64,000 nt of DNA from Alphaproteobacteria bacterium (GTDB taxonomy: Bacteria > Pseudomonadota > Alphaproteobacteria > UBA2966): assembly GCA_018650465.1 (NCBI GenBank), contig JABIFY010000020.1, positions 1 through 64,000 on the forward strand. Reading direction: 5' to 3'. The notes under the pieces are model-generated. The model searched no databases and was not told the origin of the DNA. It saw only the letters and a list, made by a program, of their open reading frames with translations. Both the position numbers and the translations under genes were made by a program. Positions 26,347-36,896 of the stretch are shown here, in pieces. Each line of letters starts with the position of its first letter. The first letter of the stretch is position 1.

Positions 26347-27336
26347 ATGAGCCAGCAAAAACCTGTCGTTGTCGTCACTCGTAAGCTTCCGGATGCCATT
26401 GAAACGCGCATGATGGAACTTTTCGATACGCGCCTGAACCATGATGATCACCCCATGGAACAGTCTGAATTGATCGAAGCAGTGAAGACGGCCGATATTT
26501 TAGTGCCGACGGTTACTGATCGCATTGACTCGCGTGTTCTCAGCCAGGCCAATCCTGAACTGCGCCTGATTGCCAATTTTGGCACCGGCGTTGACCACAT
26601 TGATTTGGCCAGTGCGCGGGAACGCGGCATTACGGTCAGCAATACGCCAGGTGTGCTGACAGAAGACACCGCCGATATGACCATGGCTCTGATTTTGGCT
26701 GTACCGCGTCGCTTGGCAGAAGGGGAGCACGTGATGCGCTCCGGCGACTGGAAGGGTTGGTCACCGACCGGCATGCTGGGCCATCGTATTTTTGGCAAAC
26801 GTCTGGGGATTGTTGGCATGGGTCGCATCGGCCAGGCCGTGGCCCGTCGTGCCCGTGGCTTTGGCCTTTCTGTGCATTACCACAACCGCAACCGCGTGCA
26901 TGAAGAGATCGAAAACGAACTGGAAGCGACTTATTGGGAAAGCCTCGACCAGATGCTGGCCCGCATGGATATTATTTCGGTCAACTGCCCGCATACACCT
27001 GCGACCTACCATCTGTTGTCGGCTCGCCGTTTGAAATTAATCCAGCCCAACAGCTATATCGTCAATACGGCACGAGGCGAGATTATTGATGAAAACGCGC
27101 TGACCCGCATGTTACGGGCGAAGGAACTGGCTGGTGCCGGTCTGGATGTGTTTGAACATGAACCGGCTGTAAACCCGAAACTGCTGGAACTGGACAACGC
27201 CGTTCTGCTCCCACACATGGCGTCCGCCACCATTGAGGGCCGCGCCGAAATGGGCGAAAAAGTTATCATCAATATCAAGACATTTGTTGATGGCCATGTG
27301 CCGCCAGACCGTGTTCTGCCTGGCGAATATATATAG
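26347..27336 (+). CDS. D-isomer 2-hydroxyacid dehydrogenase (glyoxylate/hydroxypyruvate reductase-like)
   Basis: This 329-residue NAD(P)-dependent dehydrogenase has the Rossmann motif LGIVGMGRIGQAVARRARGFG, the substrate-binding NFGTGVDHIDLASARERGI, the catalytic Arg in VNTARGEIIDENAL, Glu in AGAGLDVFEHEP and the His in LLPHMASAT. The closest functional type is glyoxylate reductase (GyaR), reducing glyoxylate or hydroxypyruvate; formate dehydrogenase and phosphoglycerate dehydrogenase fit less well. It converges with the dsrE-like gene 10 bp downstream. Confidence 0.9.
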   Translation: MSQQKPVVVVTRKLPDAIETRMMELFDTRLNHDDHPMEQSELIEAVKTADILVPTVTDRIDSRVLSQANPELRLIANFGTGVDHIDLASARERGITVSNTPGVLTEDTADMTMALILAVPRRLAEGEHVMRSGDWKGWSPTGMLGHRIFGKRLGIVGMGRIGQAVARRARGFGLSVHYHNRNRVHEEIENELEATYWESLDQMLARMDIISVNCPHTPATYHLLSARRLKLIQPNSYIVNTARGEIIDENALTRMLRAKELAGAGLDVFEHEPAVNPKLLELDNAVLLPHMASATIEGRAEMGEKVIINIKTFVDGHVPPDRVLPGEYI

Positions 27337-27346
27337 AGCGCCCTCG

Positions 27347-27781
27347 TCAGATATAGATTATCTGGCCGTCCTGTTCGGCATCTGACAGGAAGGTCACCAA
27401 GCCGCCGACTTCAAAATTGAGGTCTGTCCGCAGGCCGTCTCGGCCAAGATCCAAGGCCTTCAGGCCCATTTCACAAATCAGAAAGCGCCCCCCAAGGGCG
27501 ACACACGCGGAAATCAGTTCCTCCATGGTGCCGATGTTGCGGGCGGTAAAGCCCGCGTCCATATCGGCGCCAGTTTGGCCATCGCCCGTTTTCATACCGC
27601 GCCAGCCCGCATGATTGTTCATGCCCATAACCGCACGGGATGCGGCCATGGTAAAAAACATTGTCACCGGAATATTGATCGCGAGGGCTGCACTTGCTGT
27701 GGCAAAGGCGTAGTGGATTTGATCCACCTTTGCGGATTGCACGATCAGGGACAGTTTTGATATCTGTTGATTATCCGTCAT
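27347..27781 (-). CDS. DsrE/DsrF-like sulfur-relay family protein
   Basis: A 144-residue DsrE-fold protein with hydrophobic AINIPVTMFFTMAASRAVM and a conserved Cys in CVALGGRFLICEMGLKALDL. Members of this family carry sulfane sulfur or act as small membrane-associated redox partners. Its start overlaps the end of the moeB-like gene by 4 bp, so it is last in a leftward run with moeB, cysK and an Rrf2 regulator, pointing to sulfur transfer. Confidence 0.8.
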   Translation of the reverse strand: MTDNQQISKLSLIVQSAKVDQIHYAFATASAALAINIPVTMFFTMAASRAVMGMNNHAGWRGMKTGDGQTGADMDAGFTARNIGTMEELISACVALGGRFLICEMGLKALDLGRDGLRTDLNFEVGGLVTFLSDAEQDGQIIYI

Positions 27782-28593
27782 GGCATTTGATTTTTGTAGG
27801 CGCTTTGATGGGCGCTGAGATCATGGATGGATTTTTGCGGACCACATAATGGGCAGGTTGCTGAAGGCTTCAGTTTGATCTTGTGCCAGGTTGCACCCAG
27901 TGCATCATAGATCGATAGCCAGCCTGACTGACTTTCGCCAATCGTCAGAATCTCCTTAATAACTTCAACACCTTGCATGGCACCCATGACGCCCGCCAAG
28001 GCTCCAAAAACTCCCCCTTCGGCACAGCTGGGGACAATGCCAGGTGCCGGGGGTGCCGGGTAGAGGCAGCGGTAGCAGGGATTGTCTCCCTCCTGATGTG
28101 CCTTGAATGTTGAAATTTGGCCCTCAAATTTCAGCATGGAGGCCGCGACCAGGGTTTTACCGGAAAGGTAGCAGGCGTCGTTAACCAAAAAGCGTGTGGC
28201 GAAATTGTCGGACCCATCGGCGACAATGTCATAGTCTTTTAACAAGGCCATGGCATTGTCCGCCGTCAGGCGCACTTTATGTTCAACAACCGATACATCC
28301 GGGTTGAGGTCACGCAGCGTTTGCGCCGCACTTGTTGTTTTATCCAACCCTACGCGACTGGTGCCGTGCACGATTTGGCGTTGCAGATTGGACAGGGACA
28401 CGGTGTCATCATCTACCAACCCCAAAGTGCCCACGCCCGCCGCCGCCAGATACATGGCCAGGGGCGAGCCCAGACCACCGGCTCCAATGATCAGGACTTT
28501 AGCGCCGAGTAATTTTGCCTGACCAATACCCCCGACTTCTTTCAGAACGATGTGCCGGGCGTAGCGTTCAATTTGGCTTTCGGAAAAATCCAT
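27778..28593 (-). CDS. moeB: HesA/MoeB/ThiF-family adenylyltransferase
   Basis: A 271-residue E1-like enzyme that adenylates the C terminus of a sulfur-carrier protein (MoaD or ThiS). The motifs are present: RYARHIVLKEVGGIGQAKL, nucleotide loop IIGAGGLGSP, LSNLQRQIVH, ADGSDNFATRFLVND, the active-site Cys region GIVPSCAEGGVFG, and zinc CxxC pairs in CYRC and CPLC. Whether it serves molybdopterin or thiamine is not decided by sequence. It overlaps the dsrE-like gene and lies 18 bp after cysK. Confidence 0.92.
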   Translation of the reverse strand: MDFSESQIERYARHIVLKEVGGIGQAKLLGAKVLIIGAGGLGSPLAMYLAAAGVGTLGLVDDDTVSLSNLQRQIVHGTSRVGLDKTTSAAQTLRDLNPDVSVVEHKVRLTADNAMALLKDYDIVADGSDNFATRFLVNDACYLSGKTLVAASMLKFEGQISTFKAHQEGDNPCYRCLYPAPPAPGIVPSCAEGGVFGALAGVMGAMQGVEVIKEILTIGESQSGWLSIYDALGATWHKIKLKPSATCPLCGPQKSIHDLSAHQSAYKNQMP

Positions 28594-28611
28594 GGTTAGA
28601 CCAAGCGAACT

Positions 28612-29547
28612 CTAGACGTCGTCAAAAAGCGCCGTGGACAGATAGCGTTCGGCGAAATCAGGCAGAATGACGACAATATTCTTGCCCGCCATTTCCGGCT
28701 TTGATCCGATCTCCAGTGCCGCCGCCAGGGCTGCACCCGATGATATGCCAACAGGGACCCCATCAGTGCGGGCCACTTGGCGGGATGTCTCGAACGCTGT
28801 TTCATTGGCAATGGTGACGATTTGATCAAATACTTGTGTGTTCAGAATGTCCGGCACAAAGCCTGCACCAATGCCCTGAATTTTATGGGGGCCAGGATTA
28901 CCGCCGGACAAGATCGGGCTGTCCTCTGGTTCAACGGCGATAATCTGAATGTCGGGATTGCGTTCTTTCAGAACTTCGCCAATGCCGGTAATCGTGCCGC
29001 CTGTGCCTATGCCAGCCACAACAACATCAACCTTGCCATCTGTGTCGCGCCAAATTTCTTCTGCCGTTGTTTCGCGGTGCACCTGGGGATTGGCAGGGTT
29101 CATGAATTGCTGCGGCATCACGGCATTGGGGTTTTCCGTCAGGATTTCTTCGGCCCGGGCGATGGCGCCTTTCATGCCCTTGGCGGCGTCGGTTAATTCC
29201 AGTTCAGCCCCCAGAAAGGATAACATTTTGCGGCGTTCAATGGACATGCTTTCCGGCATTGTCAGAATCAGTTTGTATCCCTTTGACGCGGCCACAAATG
29301 CCAGGGCAATACCTGTATTGCCCGATGTGGGCTCGACCAGAACCGTATCCGGTCCGATCTTGCCCTCGGCTTCCAGGGCTTCAATCATGGCCAGGCCAAT
29401 GCGGTCCTTGACGGAGGCCAGCGGGTTGAAAAATTCCAGTTTGCCAACAATGTCAGCCTTGCAGTCATGCGCCTTTGTCAGTCCGGAAAGCCGGACCAAA
29501 GGTGTGTTGCCAATGGTATCGATAATGCTGTTGTGAATGCCGCTCAT
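28612..29547 (-). CDS. cysK: Cysteine synthase A
   Basis: This 311-residue PLP enzyme makes cysteine from O-acetylserine and sulfide. The PLP lysine is in [11 protein letters not shown], the substrate loop is [19 protein letters not shown], and the phosphate-binding [16 protein letters not shown] and [11 protein letters not shown] are intact. Encoded next to an Rrf2-type regulator (upstream) and moeB, which fits cysteine-responsive control. Confidence 0.95.
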   Translation of the reverse strand: MSGIHNSIIDTIGNTPLVRLSGLTKAHDCKADIVGKLEFFNPLASVKDRIGLAMIEALEAEGKIGPDTVLVEPTSGNTGIALAFVAASKGYKLILTMPESMSIERRKMLSFLGAELELTDAAKGMKGAIARAEEILTENPNAVMPQQFMNPANPQVHRETTAEEIWRDTDGKVDVVVAGIGTGGTITGIGEVLKERNPDIQIIAVEPEDSPILSGGNPGPHKIQGIGAGFVPDILNTQVFDQIVTIANETAFETSRQVARTDGVPVGISSGAALAAALEIGSKPEMAGKNIVVILPDFAERYLSTALFDDV

Positions 29548-29628
29548 GAGTATCCCCCGTTAGATCCATTTTTATCGCGCTATGTGAAACGCATTTGTTC
29601 AAATTGTGTCGCTAATTACCGGATTTGG

Positions 29629-30084
29629 CTAGATCGAATAGTCCGCAACTTCTTGTGATTCGTTGCGAATACCCTCCTTATTGGCGCGTGTGCACAATTC
29701 CTCGATTGTCACGCCGGCCAGTTCAACCATCAGGCTTTCCCGTAAATCACGCCACAAGGGGCGCACGACTTTTTCAGCCAGTTCGGATGTGGTGCCTTTT
29801 TCAACGACATCGGTACCGGCTTCCAGCTCAAAGACGACCTTTGCCACGTCGGACACAAGAATACGTCTACGTTCACGGGCCAGGCGATAACCACCTTTTG
29901 GACCCCGGACCCCTTTCAGGATCCCGGCCCGCACCAGACGTTGCATGACTTGCTCCAGATAGCGTTGCGGAATTTCCTGACGGCGACTGATATCGCGTGA
30001 CTGAACTGGCTCTGCGCCGCCGTGATAGGCAATATCGACAACTGCTTCCAGGGCAAAAATCATTTTTTTGGATAATCGCAGCAT
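29629..30084 (-). CDS. Rrf2-family transcriptional regulator
   Basis: A 151-residue Rrf2 protein with winged helix MLRLSKKMIFALEAVVDIAYH, SRRQEIPQRYLEQVMQRLVRAGILKGVRGPKGGYRLAR. Cluster-binding members (IscR, RirA, NsrR) have three cysteines in the middle; here only one Cys occurs (EELCTRAN, near 132), so an Fe-S cluster of that type is unlikely. The position directly upstream of cysK suggests a CymR-like regulator of cysteine metabolism, an inference. It starts 2 bp after the dut stop. Confidence 0.88.
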   Translation of the reverse strand: MLRLSKKMIFALEAVVDIAYHGGAEPVQSRDISRRQEIPQRYLEQVMQRLVRAGILKGVRGPKGGYRLARERRRILVSDVAKVVFELEAGTDVVEKGTTSELAEKVVRPLWRDLRESLMVELAGVTIEELCTRANKEGIRNESQEVADYSI

Positions 30085-30086
30085 CT

Positions 30087-30530
30087 TCAGGATTTTCCGG
30101 TGGAGCCAAAACCACCAGCACCACGGTCGGTTTCGCCAAGGGTTTCCGACTCTTGCCAGCTCGCGCGTTCATGCCGGGCGATGACCATCTGGGCAATGCG
30201 GTCGCCGCGCTGGATGATAAAGGGCTTAGACCCCAGGTTGGCCATTATGATGCCGATTTCCCCGCGATAATCGGCGTCGATGGTGCCAGGGCTGTTCAGC
30301 AGGGAAATACCATGTTTCAGGGCCAGACCGGAGCGCGGCCTGATCTGGGCTTCAAATCCGACGGGCAGTTCAATGCAAAAGCCGGTCGGGATCAGTTTGC
30401 GGTTCCCCGGTGCCAGTTCGATGTCTTCTGTAACAGCGGCCCGCAAGTCCATCCCTGCAGACGCTCCAGTGGCATAGTCCGGCAAGGTCAGGCCCTCGGC
30501 GTGGGCCAGTCTCAGGATCGCGATATCCAT
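30087..30530 (-). CDS. dut: dUTP diphosphatase
   Basis: Trimeric dUTPase of about 147 residues hydrolysing dUTP to dUMP. All five motifs are visible: [42 protein letters not shown] and [12 protein letters not shown] 30530, one base past the coaBC stop, gives the normal N terminus MDIAILRL; the longer frame runs into coaBC. The coaBC-dut pair is conserved across proteobacteria. Confidence 0.95.
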   Translation of the reverse strand: MDIAILRLAHAEGLTLPDYATGASAGMDLRAAVTEDIELAPGNRKLIPTGFCIELPVGFEAQIRPRSGLALKHGISLLNSPGTIDADYRGEIGIIMANLGSKPFIIQRGDRIAQMVIARHERASWQESETLGETDRGAGGFGSTGKS

Positions 30531-30531
30531 A

Positions 30532-31749
30532 TCAAGTGTCCCTGTCGGCCAGCCAGCTGGCAATGCGGCTCGTCAATTGTTCGGCAACGCCGGTTTTGCT
30601 CAATCGGGGCCAATCTTCGACACCGTCGTCCGTGACCAGATGCACCGTATTTTCATCGCCGCCGAATGTGCCCGTACCTGTCGAGACATCATTGGCAACG
30701 ATCCAGTCGCATTGTTTGCGGGCCCGTTTTTTGGTGGCATTATCGATCAAATCATTTGTTTCGGCTGCGAAACCTATGACCAGCCGGGGCCTGTTATCTG
30801 TTGCCTGGCTTAGTGTAGCGAGGATATCGGGGTTTTCGACCATGGCCATTGGCGGCGGTGTACCACCGTTCTTTTTCATCTTCGATCCGGCTTCTTCCGC
30901 GATGCGCCAATCGGCTACAGCGGCGGCACATATGGCTATATCAGCAGGTAAAGCCGCTTCGCAGGCCGCCAACATATCGCGGGCACTCTCGATTTTAACA
31001 ATTGTCACACCAGCCGGGTCCGGCTCGCTGGTTGGACCGCTGACAAGGGTGGTTTGCGCACCCGCAGCCGCCAGTGCTGCTGCAATGGCGTGCCCCTGCT
31101 TGCCAGAAGAATGATTGGAAAGGTAGCGTACAGGATCAATGGCCTCACGCGTTGGGCCTGATGTCACCAAAGCGCGCTTTCCGGCCAGCGGCAGCGAAGC
31201 CGTGGCGCGCGCCAGCCGTTCTTGAATGGCGGCGATAAGGTCGGGCACTTCAACCATGCGACCCTGCCCCACTTCACCGCAGGCAAGATCACCTGCTGCG
31301 GGTCCCACCAAAGTAATGCCGTCACTGGCAAGTGTCGCCGCATTTCGTTGCGTCGCCGGATGGTTCCACATTTCAACATTCATGGCGGGCGCGATGAGCA
31401 CAGGTTTGTCGGTTGCCATCAAAGCCGTGGAGGCCAGATCATTGGCATGACCTCCGGCCATCTTTGCCATGATATCGGCTGTGGCAGGGGCAACGACAAC
31501 CAGATCAGCCTCCCGAGACAGCCGGATATGACCCATATCCGATTCGTCTGTCAGATCAAACAGGTCCATAAAAACCTTTTCGCCAGACAAGGCAGATACG
31601 GACAACGGCGTGACGAATTCTGCACCTGCCTTTGTCAAAATACAGCGCACCGAGGCCCCCTGATCCATCAAGCGTCTGATCAGGTCGAGACTTTTGTAGG
31701 CGGCAATGCCCCCGGCGATGATCAGCAGTATGCGTTTGCCTGTTAACAA
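30532..31749 (-). CDS. coaBC: Bifunctional phosphopantothenoylcysteine decarboxylase / phosphopantothenate-cysteine ligase
   Basis: This 405-residue CoA biosynthesis enzyme joins two domains. The FMN-dependent decarboxylase (about 1-185) has [23 protein letters not shown] with the catalytic region and the [10 protein letters not shown] substrate-recognition clamp. The ligase (about 190-400) has [25 protein letters not shown] and the KMKK segment. The start is TTG 31749 with GGGGAA upstream. A 153-bp gap separates it from ubiB; no gene is seen there. Confidence 0.95.
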   Translation of the reverse strand: MLTGKRILLIIAGGIAAYKSLDLIRRLMDQGASVRCILTKAGAEFVTPLSVSALSGEKVFMDLFDLTDESDMGHIRLSREADLVVVAPATADIMAKMAGGHANDLASTALMATDKPVLIAPAMNVEMWNHPATQRNAATLASDGITLVGPAAGDLACGEVGQGRMVEVPDLIAAIQERLARATASLPLAGKRALVTSGPTREAIDPVRYLSNHSSGKQGHAIAAALAAAGAQTTLVSGPTSEPDPAGVTIVKIESARDMLAACEAALPADIAICAAAVADWRIAEEAGSKMKKNGGTPPPMAMVENPDILATLSQATDNRPRLVIGFAAETNDLIDNATKKRARKQCDWIVANDVSTGTGTFGGDENTVHLVTDDGVEDWPRLSKTGVAEQLTSRIASWLADRDT

Positions 31750-31902
31750 GTGGAGTTCCCCGCAAAATGGCTATGTCAAAATTAAATACGACCTCGATCT
31801 GTTAGACCGTATAATTTACGCTAAACCATTGTGAATAGGAAATATAAACACAAAAATATTCTAAAGCCCTGGGTGTGACAAACCAGGTCACGCTTGTTTC
31901 AC

Positions 31903-33483
31903 CTATCCCCGGAAAAGAAGCACCGCGATAACTGCCACTAACAATATGATGACATACATGGACGGCATGCCCCGGCGGCGGGCACCGAAGCCTGTTTGCT
32001 GGCGCTGTTGCAGAGGTGACAACCCGTTCTGATCCTGGTCATTCTTGAAAGCCAGCCCGGCGGCACTGAGAAATTCGGTGGCTTGTTCGGCTTGGTCAAG
32101 AATATGCGGAATGCGGCGGGCGGCGGCGGCTGTTTCAACAACGGCATCTCGCACGCGGGCTTCTGGTCCCAGATTTTCGCGCACCCATTCCGTCAGGAAA
32201 GGGCGGGAAGCTTCAAAGAAATTTGTCTCCGGGCTCAGGTCCCGACAAACGCCCTCAACCACCACCAGGGTTTTTTGCAAAAGTAACAACTGCGGCTGGG
32301 TGCGCATGGCAAAGGTTTCAGTGATCTGGAACAATTGGGCCAGCAACCGTCCAATAGATATTTCATTGGCAGCACGGCCCATCAAGGGCTCACCTATGGA
32401 GCGACAGGCTTGCGCAAAAACATCCACGGATTTGTTGCGTGGCACATAACCGGCTTCGAAATGAATTTCAGCGGCCCGCTTCCAGTCACCGGTGACAAAG
32501 GCCAGCAAAAGTTCTGCAACAAACTGCCGGGTCTGACGGTCAAGCCTGCCCATAATGCCGAAATCAACGGCCAGAATGCGCCCTGCTTCATCGGTAAACA
32601 GATTGCCTGGATGCAGGTCCGCGTGGAAAAAACCATCGCGAAAAACCTGCTTCAGAAAAGCCACAAGTAAATTGCTGGCAAGATGGTCCTTGTCCAGTCC
32701 GGCTTCTTCTATTGCGGCGGTATCTGCAATGGAAATTCCGCGAATTCGTTCGATGGTCATGACCCGACGCTGGGTCAGGTTCCAGTCAATTTGTGGCACA
32801 CCAAAATCAGGATCATGTTCAAAGGCGTCGGATAGTTCTGATGCGGCAGCTGCCTCCAGGCGTAAATCCATTTCGAGATCAACAGAATCGGCAAAGGTGC
32901 GCACAACTTCAACCGGACGCAGACGACGAAAACCAGGTTGCAAGGTCTCAATGACCTCGGCCATCCAGTAAAACAGATCAAGATCGCGCCGAAAGGCCTC
33001 TTCAATACCTGGTCGCAAAATTTTGACGGCGACCTCCTCCCCGGCCAAGGTCGTGGCGAAATGAACCTGGGCAATGGAAGCTGCCGCAACGGGTTCATCG
33101 TCAAAAGTCTCAAACAGGGCGTCCAGCGGTTGTTCGAACTCGCTTTCAATCGTTTTACGGGCTTCTGAGGCGCTGAAAGGCGGCAACCGGTCCCTTAAGG
33201 AAGCCAGATCCTGGGCCACGTCTTCGCCGATTAAATCCGACCGTGTTGATAATGACTGGCCAAACTTGATGAAACTGGGGCCTTGTTCCTGTAGCGCCAA
33301 GGCAAGGCGTTCACCCGGTCTGTGGTCGGCAAACTTTTTGCTGGCGCGACCTGCCAGCAGGCTAAGGCCTTTTACAGCCCAGTCCGGCAAATCAAGTTTT
33401 TCCAGTGGAAAGACAGCATCATATCGCGCCAGAGTACGCATGATGCCGATCAGGCGAAAAAGGTTTTTGATGGTTCGGAACAC
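31903..33483 (-). CDS. ubiB: Ubiquinone biosynthesis atypical kinase UbiB
   Basis: A 526-residue ADCK/UbiB family protein with the signature KxGQ segment in SFIKFGQSLSTRSD, the Ala-rich nucleotide loop AAASIAQVHFA, kinase-like HADLHPGN and VDFGIMGRL, and a hydrophobic C-terminal membrane segment (about 505-524). UbiB has ATPase activity supporting coenzyme Q assembly at the membrane. It starts 12 bp after ubiE in the same direction. Confidence 0.95.
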   Translation of the reverse strand: MFRTIKNLFRLIGIMRTLARYDAVFPLEKLDLPDWAVKGLSLLAGRASKKFADHRPGERLALALQEQGPSFIKFGQSLSTRSDLIGEDVAQDLASLRDRLPPFSASEARKTIESEFEQPLDALFETFDDEPVAAASIAQVHFATTLAGEEVAVKILRPGIEEAFRRDLDLFYWMAEVIETLQPGFRRLRPVEVVRTFADSVDLEMDLRLEAAAASELSDAFEHDPDFGVPQIDWNLTQRRVMTIERIRGISIADTAAIEEAGLDKDHLASNLLVAFLKQVFRDGFFHADLHPGNLFTDEAGRILAVDFGIMGRLDRQTRQFVAELLLAFVTGDWKRAAEIHFEAGYVPRNKSVDVFAQACRSIGEPLMGRAANEISIGRLLAQLFQITETFAMRTQPQLLLLQKTLVVVEGVCRDLSPETNFFEASRPFLTEWVRENLGPEARVRDAVVETAAAARRIPHILDQAEQATEFLSAAGLAFKNDQDQNGLSPLQQRQQTGFGARRRGMPSMYVIILLVAVIAVLLFRG

Positions 33484-33495
33484 AGGATTTTCCAG

Positions 33496-34299
33496 CTAGA
33501 TTCGCCAGGCCGAATGCAAGGCGGCAATGCCGCCCGAGAGGTTTCGCACTTTGACTTGCCCCAGCCCGGCGTCGGCAATCATTTCTGCGAATGTTTCCTG
33601 CTCGGGAAACTGGCGAATACTTTCGGCCAGGTATTGATAAGCTTCACGGTTTTTGGCGACCAGTTCACCCAAGGCCGGAAGGACCTTGAAAGAATAAGTG
33701 TCATAGGCCGATTTCAGGCCGGGAATTATCACATGGCTGAATTCAAGACACATGAAGCGACCCCCCGGTTTCAGAACGCGCTTTGCTTCTGCCAGGGCGG
33801 CTTCAATGTTGGTGACATTGCGAATACCAAAAGCAATGGTATAGGCATCCACACTGGATGACGCCACGGGCAGTTTCTCAGCATCGCCACAGGTCCAGCT
33901 GATGCGTTCCAGAGCACCGCGATCCAGGGCGCGGTCTCGACCCACGCCGACCATGGCTTCATTGATATCACATACGGTGACAGCAGATGACGGGCTGCAT
34001 TCCCGGCTGCGCTCATCAGCGCGTTCCAGAAAACGCTGGGCGATGTCGCCTGTACCCCCGGCCACATCCAGCAAGCGCCAACCTGGTTGCGGGTTCAGCC
34101 AGTCGATCATCGCGGTTTTCCACAACCGGTGAACGCCCATACTCATCAGGTCGTTCATCAGGTCGTATTGACCGGCCACACCATTAAAGACGGATCGCAC
34201 CATGCCCGATTTCTGGTCACGCTCGACCGTCTTGAATCCGAAATGGGTTTCGTCTTTTACCGCCCCGTCATCGAGGTCCGTTGGATTTTCTCTATTCAT
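33496..34299 (-). CDS. ubiE: Ubiquinone/menaquinone methyltransferase UbiE
   Basis: This C-methyltransferase of about 267 residues acts on demethoxy-quinones in ubiquinone synthesis. It has the UbiE/COQ5 features [40 protein letters not shown] and [25 protein letters not shown] take ATG 34299 (MNRENPTD) because the longer frame to 34353 overlaps the divergent mutM promoter. The 76-bp gap to mutM must hold both promoters. Confidence 0.95.
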   Translation of the reverse strand: MNRENPTDLDDGAVKDETHFGFKTVERDQKSGMVRSVFNGVAGQYDLMNDLMSMGVHRLWKTAMIDWLNPQPGWRLLDVAGGTGDIAQRFLERADERSRECSPSSAVTVCDINEAMVGVGRDRALDRGALERISWTCGDAEKLPVASSSVDAYTIAFGIRNVTNIEAALAEAKRVLKPGGRFMCLEFSHVIIPGLKSAYDTYSFKVLPALGELVAKNREAYQYLAESIRQFPEQETFAEMIADAGLGQVKVRNLSGGIAALHSAWRI

Positions 34300-34375
34300 G
34301 CCCGGACCATAGCGCAGGCCCTTCATCCGCGCTACCTTGCTGGTCCAATTCAAAACAATTACAGGCCCTCACAAA

Positions 34376-35212
34376 ATGCCCGAATTACCCGAGGTCGAAA
34401 CTGTTTGCCGGGGCCTGGCTCCCTTCATGGAAGGCCGCACATTGGCGCGGGTTGATCAGCGCCGAAAAGACCTGCGCTTCCCCTTTCCAAAACAATTCGC
34501 CAAACGCCTGGTGGGCCGACGGGTCGAACGCATCCGCAGACGGGCAAAATATATTCTGATCTCCCTGGATGATGGTGCGGTGCTGATTATCCATCTTGGT
34601 ATGTCAGGTCGCATGACGATTACACCCCCTGGCCGATGCGCACCGGAACCAGGCAAACATGATCACGTGGTTTTTGGCATGGATGCCGGGGCGGTTATCA
34701 TGTTCAACGATGTGCGGCGGTTTGGTTTGATGGATCTTGGACGGGAAGACACTTTGGATCAGCACCCCCTGCTTTGTGATATTGGCCCGGAGCCTCTGGG
34801 CAATGTCTTTTCCGGGGCCTATTTGAGTGAACGACTGAAGGGCCGTAAAACGCCGATCAAATCCGCCTTGCTGGACCAGAAAATTGTCGCAGGACTTGGC
34901 AATATTTATGTCTGTGAAGCCTTGTATCGAGCGGGAATCTCGCCCAAACGACTAGCCTCAACGGTGGCCGGTGTCCGGGCAGAACGGCTGGTGCCGATTG
35001 TGCGGAACGTTCTGGAAGAAGCCATCGCCAAAGGCGGCTCCACTTTAAAAGACTATGTACAGACCGATGGAGAACTTGGCTATTTCCAGCATGAATTTGC
35101 CGTCTATGGTCGTGAGGGCGAGCCCTGTCCGGGTTGTGATTGCAAAACATCAGTACAGCGTATTGTGCAATCCGGGCGGTCAACTTTTTATTGTGCCAAA
35201 CGTCAGCGCTAG
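34376..35212 (+). CDS. mutM: Formamidopyrimidine-DNA glycosylase
   Basis: MutM/Fpg excises 8-oxoguanine and formamidopyrimidines. The N terminus [10 protein letters not shown] fixes the start at ATG 34376, since Pro2 is the catalytic nucleophile; the upstream in-frame extension from 34337 would abolish activity. The H2TH region ([25 protein letters not shown]) and the C-terminal zinc finger ([20 protein letters not shown]...YCAKRQ) are complete, although the second pair reads F-Y-C-A-K. The protein has about 278 residues. Confidence 0.96.
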   Translation: MPELPEVETVCRGLAPFMEGRTLARVDQRRKDLRFPFPKQFAKRLVGRRVERIRRRAKYILISLDDGAVLIIHLGMSGRMTITPPGRCAPEPGKHDHVVFGMDAGAVIMFNDVRRFGLMDLGREDTLDQHPLLCDIGPEPLGNVFSGAYLSERLKGRKTPIKSALLDQKIVAGLGNIYVCEALYRAGISPKRLASTVAGVRAERLVPIVRNVLEEAIAKGGSTLKDYVQTDGELGYFQHEFAVYGREGEPCPGCDCKTSVQRIVQSGRSTFYCAKRQR

Positions 35213-35230
35213 TGAGGCCCTGTTGCAAAC

Positions 35231-36481
35231 TCAATGATCGCCCCAACTCTCTGGCTTGCTGTTCATCACCCGTTTCAGGAGCACCGGCACCAACAGGGTC
35301 GTGACCACAGCCATAATGACGATGGATGAAAACAAGCTCTCGGTAATCGGGGAATCACTGCCTTTGACATCGAACAAGCCCGCATCCAGGGCAATCCCTG
35401 CGATAACCAACTCGACGGCGCCACGCGCACTCATGCCAACACCAACCGCAAACGATTCCCGTTTGCCAAGCCCTGAAAGTAACGCCCCTGCTCCGGCACC
35501 TACCAGTTTTCCAATGAAGGCAAATATTATCAGCGCCAACACAAACACAGGCACTTTGAAAACGGCACTCAAATCCAGTTCAAATCCGATGGAGGCAAAA
35601 AACAACGGTGCGAAAAAACCGAAAGTCACACCGGAAACCTTGCTGCGCACGCTATCGTAATTCTTTTCGCCTGCGACACCAGGGCCAAAAAACACACCTG
35701 CAGTAAAAGCACCGATAATCAGGTGCAGACCTAATGCATGGGCCAGCAAGCCGAAGGCAAGGGCGATGATAACGATGATGCTGAAGTCGATTTCCTTGAC
35801 ATGAACCTTGTCGAGATGTTTGCCGATCAATGGAAACAGAAAGCGACCAGCTGGAATGACCACGACAAAAAATAATATGACCTTGCCTGCAATGATTGCA
35901 ATGTCCACCAGGCTCGGCGAAGCGTCAGCGCCGATCAGGCCGGTCAGCCACGCGAGCAGTACCAGGCTCAGGATGTCGTCAAATACAGCGGCGGCGACAA
36001 TCACCTGGCCTATTCCCTTTTTCAATAAATCAAGGTCAATCAAGATACGGACAGTCGCCGGTACAGCAGTCACGGCCAACGCGATTCCGATGAAAATCGA
36101 CTGGGCAAGCTTCGCTTCGCCATCGGGCAGTACGTACCAACCCAGAGCAATGCCGAGGGCAATGGGCACGATCATGCCACCCACAGCGGTTAAAATGGCA
36201 CTTTTGGAATGGGCTGCTACTTCCTTGGGGTGCATTTCGATTCCGGCAAACAGCATGATGAAAAACATGCCAAGCTCGGTTAGTGCCTGAAATACTCTGC
36301 TTTCCTGAAGCTCGTGCAGTACCTCCAACATCCCGCCGTCGAATTCCTGGGCGAAGACTGCACCAAGCAGGACGCCGGAAACCAGTTCGCCGATCAGCGC
36401 TGGCTGCCCCAGGCGTTCAGCCAACTCGCCAAACAGGCGTGTTACCACCAGCAACACCAAAATGAGGAAGAAAAGCTCCAT
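35231..36481 (-). CDS. CPA2-type cation/proton antiporter
   Basis: A 416-residue membrane protein with about 12 transmembrane segments of the Na+/H+ exchanger domain (CPA2 family, KefB-like). The N-terminal ERLGQPALIGELVSGVLLG and the unwound-helix region around LAVTAVPATVRILIDL are typical. The C-terminal TrkA/RCK domains of Kef proteins are missing, so it is the short membrane-only form. Cation specificity (Na+ or K+) cannot be read from sequence. It converges with mutM. Confidence 0.88.
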   Translation of the reverse strand: MELFFLILVLLVVTRLFGELAERLGQPALIGELVSGVLLGAVFAQEFDGGMLEVLHELQESRVFQALTELGMFFIMLFAGIEMHPKEVAAHSKSAILTAVGGMIVPIALGIALGWYVLPDGEAKLAQSIFIGIALAVTAVPATVRILIDLDLLKKGIGQVIVAAAVFDDILSLVLLAWLTGLIGADASPSLVDIAIIAGKVILFFVVVIPAGRFLFPLIGKHLDKVHVKEIDFSIIVIIALAFGLLAHALGLHLIIGAFTAGVFFGPGVAGEKNYDSVRSKVSGVTFGFFAPLFFASIGFELDLSAVFKVPVFVLALIIFAFIGKLVGAGAGALLSGLGKRESFAVGVGMSARGAVELVIAGIALDAGLFDVKGSDSPITESLFSSIVIMAVVTTLLVPVLLKRVMNSKPESWGDH

Positions 36482-36681
36482 ACTTCAAGATTAGCCCCAC
36501 AACCTGCCTGCAGGCCAGTATTTTGCCGCAGATTCCAGGACATCTTCCAAAAGATTGACCCTACCGCCAATCGACCGGACATATCTTCGACATGACCATT
36601 CCCTGAATTTCTGTTTGTTTCCTGTTTGGGGCGCAACATATCGATCGGCATCGGCGACGTTTGATTTCACCGAGCAATTTT

Positions 36682-36713
36682 CTGCCAAGGGTCTGCCAGG
36701 GGTCTGCCAGGAG
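36682..36713 (+). repeat. 11-bp tandem repeat (three units)
   Basis: TCTGCCAAGGG, TCTGCCAGGGG and TCTGCCAGGAG follow each other at 36682, 36693 and 36704 in non-coding DNA. Confidence 0.8.
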
Positions 36714-36896
36714 AACGGGTCCCCTGCCAAACCAGATCGAACATCAAACATGTCAGAACACTCTGCTGAATGTCCGTTGCAGACTAAAAACGGCCTTAAA
36801 CCCGAATTTGCAATTATGTTTGTTATTGAAATCATTGCAGTCATATTATTTTGAGAATAAATGATTACAATATTCGAACCGACGGCCCGCCATCAG

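Noticed and set aside
36750-36854. 34-codon ORF with hydrophobic C terminus
   Set aside because: No ribosome-binding site, no recognised similarity and no conservation data; kept only as a remark on the gap.
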